From: Actinomycetes bacterium
GTDB taxonomy: Bacteria; Actinomycetota; Acidimicrobiia; Acidimicrobiales; Bog-793
Length of the DNA: 33,175 nt
Reading direction: 5' to 3'
NCBI GenBank assembly: GCA_021794645.1
Contig: JAJYQK010000113.1
Location: forward strand, 1 to 33,175
The notes under the pieces are model-generated. The model saw nothing but the letters and a program-made list of their open reading frames with translations. It searched no databases and was not told the DNA's origin. The position numbers were made by a program, and so were the translations under genes. This document shows positions 1 to 7,433 of the stretch, piece after piece. Position 1 is the first letter of the stretch, and each line of letters starts with the position of its first letter.

Positions 1-51
1 GCGACCGCCGCCGAGACGACCCCGCAGCTTCCCCGCCTCGCCCCCGGCGCG

Positions 52-717
52 GTGCGGGTGGCGCCCTCGATCCTCGCCGCCGACTTCGGGCATTTGGCCG
101 AGGAGATCGGCAAGGTCGCCACGGTGACCGACTGGTTGCACGTGGACGTGATGGACGGCCACTTCGTCCCCAACATCTCTCTCGGCATCCCCGTGGTCGC
201 CTCGGTGCGCCGCCACTGCTCGCTCTGGCTCGACTGCCATCTCATGATCAGCCAGCCCGAGCGCTACCTCGAGGCCTTCGCCGAAGCCGGCGCCGACGGC
301 TGCTCTGTCCACCTCGAGGTCGGCTCGACCCCGGCTCACTGCGAGAAGATGCGCAACCTCGGCCTCGGGGTGGGGCTCGCCGTCAGTCCCGAGACCCCGA
401 TCGAGCAGGCCTTCTCCTTCCTGGAGGCGATCGACTACCTCGTCGTCATGTCGGTCCACCCCGGCTTCGGCGGCCAGTCGTTCATCTGCGACGCCGTGAC
501 GAAGATCGAGCGGGCCCGTGAGGAGATCGACCGACGCGGCCTCGACGTCACCGTCCAGGTCGACGGCGGCATCGACAGCGAGACGGCGCGGGTCTGTGCC
601 GGGGCGGGCGCCCGCTGCTTCGTCGCCGGCACGTCGGTCTTCGGGTCGGCCGACCCCCGCCAGGCGGCCGACGAGATAGCGGCGGCGGCCCTTGTCGTGG
701 CGAGGGGCCCGAGGTGA
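52..717 (+). CDS. rpe: Ribulose-phosphate 3-epimerase
   Basis: Interconverts D-ribulose 5-phosphate and D-xylulose 5-phosphate in the pentose phosphate pathway; a cytosolic TIM-barrel enzyme. The 221-residue product has the family length and markers: APSILAADF at the N-terminus, HVDVMDGHFVPN, the DCHLMI strand, MSVHPGFGGQSF and the C-terminal VDGGI phosphate-binding strand. The GTG at 52 places APSIL where the family has it. The frame stays open to the window edge, so a start further upstream cannot be excluded. The stop overlaps the next gene by GTGA, making this the first visible gene of the riboflavin operon. Supply of ribulose 5-phosphate, a substrate of RibB, may explain its presence there. 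Confidence 0.95.
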   Translation: MRVAPSILAADFGHLAEEIGKVATVTDWLHVDVMDGHFVPNISLGIPVVASVRRHCSLWLDCHLMISQPERYLEAFAEAGADGCSVHLEVGSTPAHCEKMRNLGLGVGLAVSPETPIEQAFSFLEAIDYLVVMSVHPGFGGQSFICDAVTKIERAREEIDRRGLDVTVQVDGGIDSETARVCAGAGARCFVAGTSVFGSADPRQAADEIAAAALVVARGPR

Positions 718-1187
718 GCGCCCGGCCGGCCGCCAAGGTGATCACCGTCTCTGACGGCGTGGCCGGCGGCACGCGGGAGGACAGGAGCGGGGCTGCCCTG
801 GCCGAGCTCCTGCAGGGCTCCGGCTTCGAGATCGCCGAACGGCGGGTCATCCCCGATGGTGCCCAGGAGGTGGCTGCCGCCCTCGAGGTGGCGGCGGCCG
901 GTTTCGCCGGCCTCATCGTCACGACAGGTGGCACCGGCTTCGGACCGCGAGACGAGACGCCGGAGGGGACCAAGGGCGTCCTCGAGAGAGAGGCGCCGGG
1001 CATGGCAGAGGCGATGCGGCTTGCCAACCCGCTCGGCCGGCTCTCGCGCGCCACGGCCGGGACGAGGGGCGAGGCTCTCATCGTGAACGTGCCCGGCTCC
1101 GCTGCCGGGGCGGTCGAGTGTCTGCGGGCGATCATCGACGTCGTGCCGCATGCCCTCGAGCTGCTGGCTGGAGGTCACCCCCACTGA
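714..1187 (+). CDS. MogA/MoaB-family molybdenum cofactor protein
   Basis: A single-domain MoCF (MogA/MoaB) protein of 157 residues. The family adenylylates molybdopterin before molybdate insertion. Visible motifs are ITVSDGVAGG at the N-terminus, VIPDGAQEV with a conserved Asp, and TTGGTGFGPRDETPEG, the molybdopterin-binding GGTG loop with its catalytic-type Asp. GEALIVNVPGSAAGAVECL then gives the second NxPG signature. The GTG start sits in the rpe stop (GTGA overlap) and the stop overlaps the apparent CTG start of ribD. No other molybdenum genes are nearby, so its place in a riboflavin operon says little about function. MogA and MoaB cannot be separated from sequence alone. Confidence 0.87.
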   Translation: MSARPAAKVITVSDGVAGGTREDRSGAALAELLQGSGFEIAERRVIPDGAQEVAAALEVAAAGFAGLIVTTGGTGFGPRDETPEGTKGVLEREAPGMAEAMRLANPLGRLSRATAGTRGEALIVNVPGSAAGAVECLRAIIDVVPHALELLAGGHPH

Positions 1188-2215
1188 GGGACCGGGACGA
1201 GGAGCTGATGGCCCGCGCCCTCGCCGTCTCGGCGGCGGCACGGCGCCGCTCGTCTCCCAACCCCTGGGTGGGCTGCGTCGTCGTCTCGGCGAGCGGGGAG
1301 GTCGTGGGGGAGGGCGCCACCGAGCCGCCCGGCGGCCGCCACGCCGAGGCGGTCGCCCTCGACGCGGCCGGTGAGAGGGCCCGCGGAGGCACCGCCTATG
1401 TCACCCTCGAGCCCTGCCCGCACGTCGGCCGGACGCCGCCGTGCACGAGTCGGCTCATCGAGGCCGGCCTCGCCCGGGTGGTGGTGGCGCTGCCCGACCC
1501 CGACGAGCAGGTGGCCGGGGCAGGCATCGGCCTCCTCGAGCAGGCGGGGGTCGAGGTCGTCACCGGCGTCGGAGGCGAGAAGGCCGCAGAGTGGCTCGCC
1601 CCCTACCTCACCCACCGCAGGAGCGGCCGCCCCCTCGTGGTGCTGAAGCTCGCTCTCACCCTCGACGGCCGCCTGGCGGCCCCCGACGGGTCGAGCAAGT
1701 GGATCACCGGCGAGGAGGCGAGGGCCGATGCCCAGGAGCTGCGGGCCGACTCCGACGCCGTCTTGGTCGGAGCGGGCACCGCCCGGGCAGACGATCCTCG
1801 TCTCACGGCCCGGCTCGCCGACGGTGAGACCGTGCGCCAGCCGCTGCGGGTCGTGCTCGGCCGGGCCCCGGCCGGCGCCCGGCTCCGGCCGGCGCTCGAG
1901 CTCTCCGGCGACCTCGGCGGCGTCCTCGACGAGCTCGGGCGCCGCGGGATCCTCCAGCTCCTCGTCGAGGGGGGCGGGGCGGTGGCTGGCCAGTTCCACC
2001 GCCGGCGGCTCGTCGACCGGTACGTCTTCTACCTCGCTCCTGCCCTCCTCGGTGGCGACGACGGCCGCCCCGCCTTTGCCGGCCCAGGGGTGGCGACGAT
2101 GGCGGAGGCCTGGCGCGGGGAGATCGTCTCTCTCCGCCGGCTCGGCCCTGACCTCCGGCTCGACCTCCTGCCGGCCCCGCTAGCAGCGGGCGGGGGCCTT
2201 CTTACCCTCCAGTAG
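1184..2215 (+). CDS. ribD: Bifunctional riboflavin deaminase/reductase RibD, apparent CTG start
   Basis: Deaminates the pyrimidine product of GTP cyclohydrolase II and reduces its ribose side chain (riboflavin steps two and three). The N-terminal cytidine-deaminase fold shows SPNPWVGCVVV, the zinc/catalytic HAEAVAL, and the PCPHVGRTPPC zinc motif. The C-terminal RibD_C reductase has LKLALTLDGRLA, WITGEEAR, VGAGTARADDPRL and LLVEGGGAVAG. The start is chosen as CTG 1184: GGAGGT lies 8 bases upstream, and the resulting RDRDEELMARAL matches the usual RibD N-terminus. The alternative ATG 1208 would cut into this helix and has a purine run only 3 bases away. The reductase domain looks about 30 residues short between the VVLGRAPAG strand and DLGGVLDEL. 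Confidence 0.9.
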   Translation: MRDRDEELMARALAVSAAARRRSSPNPWVGCVVVSASGEVVGEGATEPPGGRHAEAVALDAAGERARGGTAYVTLEPCPHVGRTPPCTSRLIEAGLARVVVALPDPDEQVAGAGIGLLEQAGVEVVTGVGGEKAAEWLAPYLTHRRSGRPLVVLKLALTLDGRLAAPDGSSKWITGEEARADAQELRADSDAVLVGAGTARADDPRLTARLADGETVRQPLRVVLGRAPAGARLRPALELSGDLGGVLDELGRRGILQLLVEGGGAVAGQFHRRRLVDRYVFYLAPALLGGDDGRPAFAGPGVATMAEAWRGEIVSLRRLGPDLRLDLLPAPLAAGGGLLTLQ

Positions 2216-2232
2216 GATTGGGTGAAAGGAGG
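2213..2232 (+). promoter_or_regulatory. Probable internal promoter and Shine-Dalgarno of ribBA
   Basis: TAGGAT at 2213-2218, which includes the ribD stop codon, fits the actinobacterial -10 pattern TANNNT. It is followed by a strong AAAGGAGG at 2225-2232, 7 bases before GTG 2240. The ribosome site decides the ribBA start against an in-frame GTG at 2222. No clear -35 is seen, so the promoter part is tentative. Confidence 0.5.
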
Positions 2233-2239
2233 CCCAGGA

Positions 2240-3490
2240 GTGGCTCTGTCTAGCGTTGAGGCCGCCGTCGCTGCGATCGGGCGGGGCGAGATGGTCGTCG
2301 TCGTCGACGACGAGGACCGGGAGAACGAGGGCGACCTCGTCATGGCGGCCGAGTTCGCCACCCCCGAGAAGATCGCCTTCTTCCTCACCCACACCTCGGG
2401 CGTCATCTGCGCCCCCCTCACCCCCGAGCGCGTCGACGAGCTCGAGCTCCCCTTGATGGTGAGCCAGAACACCGAATCGCAGCGGACCGCCTTCACCGTC
2501 TCGGTCGACTACCGGCCCTCGACGACGACGGGCATCTCGGCCGGGGACCGCTCGGCCACCATCAAGGCCCTCATCGACCCCGACACCAAGCCAGCCCAGC
2601 TGGCCCGCCCCGGGCACATCTTCCCGCTCCGCTACCGCACCGGCGGCGTGCTGAAGCGGGCCGGCCACACCGAGGCGACCGTCGACCTTGCCCGCATGGC
2701 CGGCTGCCAGCCGGCCGGCGTCCTCTGTGAGATCGTGACCGCCGACAAGCAGTCGATGGCGCGCCTGCCCGAGCTCGAGGCCTTCGCGGCCGCCCACGGG
2801 CTCGAGATCGTCACCATCGCCGACATAGTCCGCTACCGGCGCCGGAGCGAGAAGCTCGTGGAGCGGATCTCCTCGGCCCGCATCCCCACCAAGCACGGGG
2901 AGTTCACCGGCTACGCCTATCAGTCGCTCCTCGACGGCGAGCAGCACTTCGCCCTCGTGAGAGGGGAGGTGGCCGGAGCCGAGAACGTCCTCGTGCGGGT
3001 GCACTCGGAGTGCCTCACCGGCGACGCCTTCGGCTCGCTTCGCTGTGACTGCGGTCTCCAGCTCGAGGCAGCGATCGAGATGATCGCCCGGGAAGACAAA
3101 GGCGTCGTCGTCTACCTGCGGGGCCACGAGGGACGGGGCATCGGGCTTGCCCACAAGCTGGCTGCTTACACCTTGCAGGAGCAGGGTCTCGACACCGTCG
3201 ACGCCAACGTCGAGCTCGGCCTGCCGGTCGACAGCCGGGAGTACGGCATCGGCGCCCAGATCCTCGTCGACCTCGGTGTAACGACCATGCGCATCCTCAC
3301 GAACAACCCCGCCAAGCGGGGCGGCCTCACCGGCTTCGGCCTCGAGATTACCGAGCGGGTGCCCCTGCAACCGGTCGAGAACCCCGAGAACCGGGCCTAC
3401 CTGCGGACCAAGGCAGAGAAGATGGGCCACATCATCGACGGCCTCGGCCTCCTCGACGACGGCACGGAGCTGGCCGAGGCCGAGAGCTGA
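2240..3490 (+). CDS. ribBA: Bifunctional DHBP synthase / GTP cyclohydrolase II
   Basis: A 416-residue fusion supplying both precursors of lumazine. The N-terminal RibB half makes 3,4-dihydroxy-2-butanone 4-phosphate from ribulose 5-phosphate; it shows DDEDRENEGDL, GHIFPLRYR and the GHTEATVDLA segment. The C-terminal RibA half opens the GTP ring and shows the zinc-binding RVHSECLTGDAFGSLRCDCG, then YLRGHEGRGIGL, YGIGAQIL and LTNNPAK. All key residues of both halves are present, so both activities are expected. The start is fixed by the AAAGGAGG site 7 bases upstream. The stop TGA shares one base with the ribH ATG. Confidence 0.97.
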   Translation: MALSSVEAAVAAIGRGEMVVVVDDEDRENEGDLVMAAEFATPEKIAFFLTHTSGVICAPLTPERVDELELPLMVSQNTESQRTAFTVSVDYRPSTTTGISAGDRSATIKALIDPDTKPAQLARPGHIFPLRYRTGGVLKRAGHTEATVDLARMAGCQPAGVLCEIVTADKQSMARLPELEAFAAAHGLEIVTIADIVRYRRRSEKLVERISSARIPTKHGEFTGYAYQSLLDGEQHFALVRGEVAGAENVLVRVHSECLTGDAFGSLRCDCGLQLEAAIEMIAREDKGVVVYLRGHEGRGIGLAHKLAAYTLQEQGLDTVDANVELGLPVDSREYGIGAQILVDLGVTTMRILTNNPAKRGGLTGFGLEITERVPLQPVENPENRAYLRTKAEKMGHIIDGLGLLDDGTELAEAES

Positions 3491-3990
3491 TGGGCGCCAC
3501 CCACCGCCTCCCGGCCAGGAGCGACCGGGAGGGGGAGCTCGTCGGCTCAGAGGACGGCAGCGGGCTTCGCATCGGGGTCGTGACGGCTCGCTTCAACGAG
3601 GAGGTCACCAAGCGGCTGCTGGCGGGGGCCTACGAGGCGCTCGACCGGCTGCAGGTGGCGGCGGCCAACCGGACGGTCGCCTGGGTGCCGGGTGCCTACG
3701 AGCTGCCGCTGGCGGCCAAGGCGCTGGCAGCAAGCGGCCGGGTCGACGCCGTGGTCTGCCTCGGCTGCGTCGTGCGGGGGGAGACCTCCCACTACGACTT
3801 CGTCGCCGGCGAGTGCGCCCGCGGCCTGCAGCAGGTGCAGCTCGAGACGGGCCTGCCGATCGTCTTCGGCGTGCTCACGACCGAGAACTTCGAGCAGGCC
3901 CTCGAGCGGGCCGGCGGCAGCTACGGCAACAAGGGCGACGAGGCGGTCGTCACCGCCGTGGAGATGGCGAACCTGCTGGCGGAGGTGTAG
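3490..3990 (+). CDS. ribH: 6,7-dimethyl-8-ribityllumazine synthase
   Basis: Condenses the RibA/RibD pyrimidine with the RibB product to form lumazine, the penultimate riboflavin intermediate; the family forms pentamers or 60-mer shells. The product has 166 residues. IGVVTARFNEEV gives the substrate-binding Phe-Asn region, WVPGAYELPLAAK follows, and CLGCVVRGETSHYDFV carries the active-site His. FGVLTTENFEQA and GNKGDEAV complete the fold. The N-terminus is about 20 residues longer than in minimal family members and is polar. ATG 3490 overlaps the ribBA stop by one base (TGATG). Confidence 0.96.
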   Translation: MGATHRLPARSDREGELVGSEDGSGLRIGVVTARFNEEVTKRLLAGAYEALDRLQVAAANRTVAWVPGAYELPLAAKALAASGRVDAVVCLGCVVRGETSHYDFVAGECARGLQQVQLETGLPIVFGVLTTENFEQALERAGGSYGNKGDEAVVTAVEMANLLAEV

Positions 3991-4865
3991 TGCTGCGGGT
4001 CGTCCTGCCGAAGGGCTCTCTCGAGAGGGCCACCCTCGAGCTCTTCGAGGCGGCCGACCTCGGGGTGCGCCGCTCCTCTGAGGTCGACTATGCCGCCACG
4101 ATCGACGACCCGCGGGTCTCAGAGGTCCGCATCCTGCGGCCGCAGGAGATCCCCCTCTATGTGGCAGAGGGGCTCTTCGACCTCGGCATCACCGGTCGGG
4201 ACTGGATCGAGGAGACCGGGGCCGACGTCGTCTCGCTCGGCGCCCTGCGCTACTCCAAGCAGACGGCGAACCCCATCAGGGTGGTGCTGGCCGTCGACGG
4301 CTCCTCCAGCGTCGAGAAGGTGGGAGACCTGCCCGAGGGGTGCCGGGTGGCGACCGAGTACCCCCGCCTCACGGCCCGGTTTCTCTCCGAGCGCAACGTC
4401 AGAGCCGAGGTCCGCTACTCCCACGGGGCGACCGAGGCCAAGGTGCCCGAGATCGCCGACGCCGTCGTCGAGATAACCGAGACCGGCCGGGCCCTGCGAG
4501 CGGCCGGCCTCAAGGTGATCGAGACGGTGCTCGTCTCCCACACAGAGCTCGTCTGCAACAGGGAGGCCGCCGCCGACCCGGAGAAGGCCCATGCCATGAG
4601 CCAGCTGCTCGTCTTGTTGCAGGGTGCCCTCGAGGCGCGCGAGAAGGTGCTCGTCAAGCTGAACGTTCCTGCCGGCCGGTTGGAACAGGTCATCGCCCTC
4701 CTTCCCTCCATGAAGTCGCCGACCGTCTCCAAGCTCTTCGGGGAAGAGGCCTTTGCCGTCGAGACAGTGGTGCCAAAGGCCGACATCAACATCCTCATCC
4801 CTGCTCTCAAGGACAAAGGGGCGAGCGACATCCTCGAGATCGACCTCGCCAAGATCGTCCACTGA
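3990..4865 (+). CDS. hisG: ATP phosphoribosyltransferase, long form
   Basis: Catalyses the first step of histidine biosynthesis, joining ATP and PRPP; normally feedback-inhibited by histidine. At 291 residues it is the long HisG form. Two periplasmic-binding-like lobes carry VLPKGSLE, FDLGITGRDWIEE, RVATEYPRLTARFL and the PRPP loop around EITETGRALRAAGL. A C-terminal regulatory domain (about residues 215-291) shows VKLNVPAGRLEQVIALLPSMKSPTV and FGEEAFAVETVV. GTG 3990 follows a GGAGG at 3981 and shares a base with the ribH stop. No HisE or HisI is visible in the window, although hisE often adjoins hisG in actinobacteria. Confidence 0.96.
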   Translation: MLRVVLPKGSLERATLELFEAADLGVRRSSEVDYAATIDDPRVSEVRILRPQEIPLYVAEGLFDLGITGRDWIEETGADVVSLGALRYSKQTANPIRVVLAVDGSSSVEKVGDLPEGCRVATEYPRLTARFLSERNVRAEVRYSHGATEAKVPEIADAVVEITETGRALRAAGLKVIETVLVSHTELVCNREAAADPEKAHAMSQLLVLLQGALEAREKVLVKLNVPAGRLEQVIALLPSMKSPTVSKLFGEEAFAVETVVPKADINILIPALKDKGASDILEIDLAKIVH

Positions 4866-5077
4866 TGGGCTCGCTCCGGCTCGGCTCGGTCACCTCCTAC
4901 GAGGCCGAGCGCGGCCTCGGGCTCATAGCCGGCCCGGACGGCTCGGAGCATCTCTTCCACTGCACGGCCATCGCCGACGGGAGCCGCCAGATAGAGGTGG
5001 GGGAGCAGGTGGCCTTCCTCCTCCTCGCCGCTCACGGCGGTCGCTACGAGGCGAGCCAGGTGACCAAGCTCACCTAG
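4865..5077 (+). CDS. Small cold-shock-domain protein, divergent RNP motifs
   Basis: A 70-residue protein with the length and pattern of a cold-shock domain: LGSVTSYEAERGLGLI, EHLFHCTAIADG, IEVGEQVAFLL, then GRYEASQVTKL. Cold-shock proteins bind single-stranded RNA or DNA through aromatic RNP1 and RNP2 faces. Here RNP1, normally K-G-F-G-F-I, reads RGLGLI with both Phe replaced by Leu, and RNP2 keeps only one aromatic. Nucleic-acid binding may be weak or different. ATG 4865 overlaps the hisG stop as TGATG, so it is translated as the last gene of the rib-his operon. Its stop shares CTAG with the convergent gene on the other strand. Confidence 0.8.
   Translation: MGSLRLGSVTSYEAERGLGLIAGPDGSEHLFHCTAIADGSRQIEVGEQVAFLLLAAHGGRYEASQVTKLT
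5058..5075. terminator. Hairpin across convergent stop codons
   Basis: AGGTGA and TCACCT pair perfectly around the loop CCAAGC. The 3' arm runs into the overlapping stops of the cold-shock-domain gene (TAG 5075-5077) and the DUF1844-like gene (CTA 5074-5076). There is no T-tract. It could act in both directions. Confidence 0.4.
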
Positions 5078-5523
5078 GCGCTACCGGCCCCCGGCTCTCC
5101 CCCTGAGCTCTCCCGCCCGTCCTGTGCCGGGCCGGCGACGGTCTCCTGCAGTTTCACCCAGGCGAGGCGGAGCTGGGTGAGGCCCTCGCTCAAGGACCCC
5201 TGGTGCTGGCCGAGCCGGGAGCCGAGACCCTCTACGAGGCAGCCCATGGCATCGATGGCCTTGCGGGCCGAGTCGAGGTTGGGCGGTTGCTGGGAGAGAT
5301 GCAGGGCCGCCAGCTCGAAAAGGCCGTAGCAGTGGTTGGCGATGACGTCTTCGACCGGGGCCGCCAGCAGCTCGGCAGCCAGCGCTGCCATCTCCTCGTC
5401 CGAGCCGGGGGGTGCCGCAGCCGACGGCGGCCCCTCCGGGGCTCCAGCGCCGGGCGAGTCGGCGAGGCCGGCCTGCTCTCGCGGCACCTGATGCTCTCCA
5501 CCTGGGGTCCAGAGGCTGCTCAT
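5074..5523 (-). CDS. DUF1844-like small protein
   Basis: Function unknown. Residues about 1-40 are Pro/Gly/Ala-rich and probably disordered. Residues about 45-130 are helical and resemble DUF1844: ANHCYGLFELAALHLS, then NLDSARKAIDAMGCLVEGLG, then LTQLRLAWVKLQE, matching the family sequence of a helix, an x-NL-x-AR-x-ID helix and a final LRxxxVxL helix. The assignment is by eye. DUF1844 genes often sit beside infC, as here, although this copy is on the opposite strand with the MFS gene between. ATG 5523 lies 7 bases after a TATCGT -10 element with no ribosome site, suggesting a leaderless mRNA. Confidence 0.7.
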   Translation of the reverse strand: MSSLWTPGGEHQVPREQAGLADSPGAGAPEGPPSAAAPPGSDEEMAALAAELLAAPVEDVIANHCYGLFELAALHLSQQPPNLDSARKAIDAMGCLVEGLGSRLGQHQGSLSEGLTQLRLAWVKLQETVAGPAQDGRESSGGEPGAGSA

Positions 5524-5530
5524 CGCGGAA

Positions 5531-5536
5531 ACGATA
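5531..5536 (-). promoter_or_regulatory. -10 element of DUF1844-like gene (leaderless)
   Basis: On the minus strand TATCGT is followed by 7 bases and then ATG 5523. This places the expected transcription start at the first base of the start codon. No Shine-Dalgarno sequence is present. Confidence 0.5.
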
Positions 5537-5567
5537 GACCGCCGCCTCCGGCCGGCGGCCGGCCTCC

Positions 5568-5596
5568 TTGACTGCCAGGCGGGCGGGGAGTACTAG
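5568..5596 (+). promoter_or_regulatory. Candidate promoter of the MFS gene
   Basis: TTGACT at 5568-5573 is a good -35. A 17-base spacer leads to TACTAG at 5591-5596, a weak -10 lacking the final T. Transcription would begin near 5603, just before the 18-bp palindrome at 5609, so a bound repressor would block initiation or early elongation. Confidence 0.45.
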
Positions 5597-5608
5597 TAAG
5601 GCCAGAGG

Positions 5609-5626
5609 AGTGAACGTGCGTTCACT
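5609..5626. promoter_or_regulatory. TetR-type operator palindrome
   Basis: A perfect dyad, AGTGAACG-TG-CGTTCACT: two 8-base arms with a 2-base centre. It lies between the candidate promoter and the ribosome site of the MFS transporter. The TGAACG/CGTTCA arms and overall length are typical of TetR/AcrR-family operators, which commonly control transporters. No TetR-family gene lies in the window, so the regulator must be encoded elsewhere. Confidence 0.65.
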
Positions 5627-5643
5627 CAGGCGGGAGGAGAGAG

Positions 5644-7392
5644 ATGGGGGAGTCGGCGCTTGCCCTGCGGCGACGTCGAGGGGCCGAGAGCCCCGGGCCG
5701 CTCGGCCGGGCTCTTTGGTACCGGCAGCTCGACAGCTACCCCGACACCGGGCCTCGGGTCGCCTACCTGGCCATCGTCGTGGCTGCCACGGTTGTCCTCT
5801 ACTACCAGCTCTACGTGGCGGGAGCCGTCGCCCCCCAGATCCTCTCGCACTACGGCATGTCCTTCCGCTTCTATGTGAACATCACCGTGGTCGGGAACGC
5901 CGTCGGCGCCTTCACCTCCGTGCTGGCCGGACTGGCCGACCGCTGGGGCCGGGCCAACATGGTCGCCTACGGCCTCGGCCTCACCGCTCTTTTGGTCCTG
6001 TTCGGGATACCGAACGCCCCCAACGCCTGGAGCTTCGGGGTCCTCATCGTGGCCGTCGGGTTCGTCGAGGGCATCGTCCTCGTGGCCACGCCCGCCCTCG
6101 TGCGGGACTTCTCGCCCCAGCTGGGACGGGCCTCGGCGATGGGCTTTTGGACGCTCGGGCCGGTGGTCGGGAGCCTCATCGTGGCCGAGGTGGCGAGCCA
6201 CACCCTGAGCCACCTGCCGGCCTGGCAGGACCAGTTCACGATCTGCGGCATCGTCGGCCTCGGCGTCTTTGCCATCGCCCTCGTCTCTTTGCGTGAGCTC
6301 TCGCCGGCGCTGCGGGACCAGCTGATGGTGAGCATCCGCGACCGCGCCCTGCTCGAGGCGCGGGCCAAGGGCATCGACGTCGAGGAGAGCCTGAAACGGC
6401 CCTGGCGCCAGGTGCTCCACCTCGACATCGTCGCCTCTGCCCTCGCCATCGCGCTCTTCCTCGTCATCTACTACACAGCCGTCGGCTTCAACGTCATCTA
6501 CTTCGAGACCGTCTTCGGCTTCAGCGCCTCGCAGGCAAACGGCCTCGGCAACTGGCTCTGGGCCTTCGACGCCGGCGGCCTCGTCGTCGTCGGCATCGTC
6601 TCGGACGCCCTCAAGGTGAGAAAGCCGCTCATGGTGATCGGCGGGCTGGGCACCATCGTCATGACGATCCTCTACCTGCGCCAGGCGACCCACCCTCACA
6701 CCGGCTACTACACGATCGTCTGGATCTTCAGCCTGCTGGCTGTCTTCCTCGCCATCGCCTACGCCCCCTGGATGGCCTCTTTCACCGAGACCGTCGAGAA
6801 GCGCAGCCCGGCTCTCACCGCCCACGGGCTGGCGGTCTGGGGCTGGATCCTGCGAGCGGTCGTAGCCGTCTCCATCTTCGTCCTGCCCTACGTCGTCTCC
6901 TCGTCTACGCCGCTCGTCGAGCACGGCGCCCTTGGTACCCGGGCCGAGCAGATCCTGAAGGCCGACCCGAACGTCTCGGTCGTCCTCGCCCATCCGGCGC
7001 TCTTCTCCGAGCTGGCCAAGTACCCCCCGAGCAAGATCCCGCCTGCCCTGCTCAGCAGGGCGATCCACACGGTCGGGTTGAAGCGGCTCCTGGCGATCTC
7101 GAAAGACACCAAGCTGAAAGGGGAGGTGGCCTTCTTCCAGAAGAACGCCGCCACCTTGAAAGCGGTCGCGGCAGCCTCGAAGTCCACGCCGGGCCAGTGG
7201 CAGAACTGGTACTGGGTCTGTGTGGCCTGCGAAGCCGCCTTCCTGCCGCTCATCTTGGTGATGAGCGGCCGCTGGAGCCCGAGAAAGGCCCGCCGCGACG
7301 CCGAGGCCCACGAGAGGCGACTGCGCGAGGAGCTGGCCCGTCTCAACCTCGGTGGCGACGGCCCGGCCACCGCCGGCGCCGGGCCGGACTGA
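5644..7392 (+). CDS. MFS transporter with large loop before last helix
   Basis: A 582-residue major facilitator superfamily permease; substrate unknown. About 12 membrane segments are visible, with the MFS loop 2-3 signature LAGLADRWGRANM near residue 100. The cytoplasmic N-terminus is basic (RRRRG). A hydrophilic central linker holds SIRDRALLEARAKGIDVEESLKR. Between the penultimate helix and the last one (WYWVCVACEAAFLPLILVM) is a roughly 100-residue soluble segment, residues about 420-520, rich in helix-forming sequence and predicted outside the cell. The C-terminus is charged and helical. The start follows GGGAGGAGAG. The TetR-type operator upstream suggests substrate-induced expression. 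Some sugar or organic-acid permeases have comparable cores, but no substrate can be assigned. Confidence 0.88.
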   Translation: MGESALALRRRRGAESPGPLGRALWYRQLDSYPDTGPRVAYLAIVVAATVVLYYQLYVAGAVAPQILSHYGMSFRFYVNITVVGNAVGAFTSVLAGLADRWGRANMVAYGLGLTALLVLFGIPNAPNAWSFGVLIVAVGFVEGIVLVATPALVRDFSPQLGRASAMGFWTLGPVVGSLIVAEVASHTLSHLPAWQDQFTICGIVGLGVFAIALVSLRELSPALRDQLMVSIRDRALLEARAKGIDVEESLKRPWRQVLHLDIVASALAIALFLVIYYTAVGFNVIYFETVFGFSASQANGLGNWLWAFDAGGLVVVGIVSDALKVRKPLMVIGGLGTIVMTILYLRQATHPHTGYYTIVWIFSLLAVFLAIAYAPWMASFTETVEKRSPALTAHGLAVWGWILRAVVAVSIFVLPYVVSSSTPLVEHGALGTRAEQILKADPNVSVVLAHPALFSELAKYPPSKIPPALLSRAIHTVGLKRLLAISKDTKLKGEVAFFQKNAATLKAVAAASKSTPGQWQNWYWVCVACEAAFLPLILVMSGRWSPRKARRDAEAHERRLREELARLNLGGDGPATAGAGPD

Positions 7393-7394
7393 GC

Positions 7395-7411
7395 CCCGGG
7401 GGCACCCCGGG
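7395..7411 (+). terminator. GC hairpin after the MFS gene
   Basis: CCCGGGG and CCCCGGG pair perfectly over a 3-base GCA loop, 3 bases after the MFS stop. No T-tract follows. It probably separates MFS transcription from the infC operon. Confidence 0.55.
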
Positions 7412-7433
7412 CCAGCGGCGGGTGGCCGGCTGC

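Noticed and set aside
1-51. C-terminus of an upstream gene
   Set aside because: No stop codon is visible and the frame runs into rpe, so the stretch cannot be assigned to another gene; it may be an rpe extension.
2216-2239. FMN riboswitch before ribBA
   Set aside because: The gap between ribD and ribBA is 24 bases, far too short. A riboswitch could lie upstream of the window.
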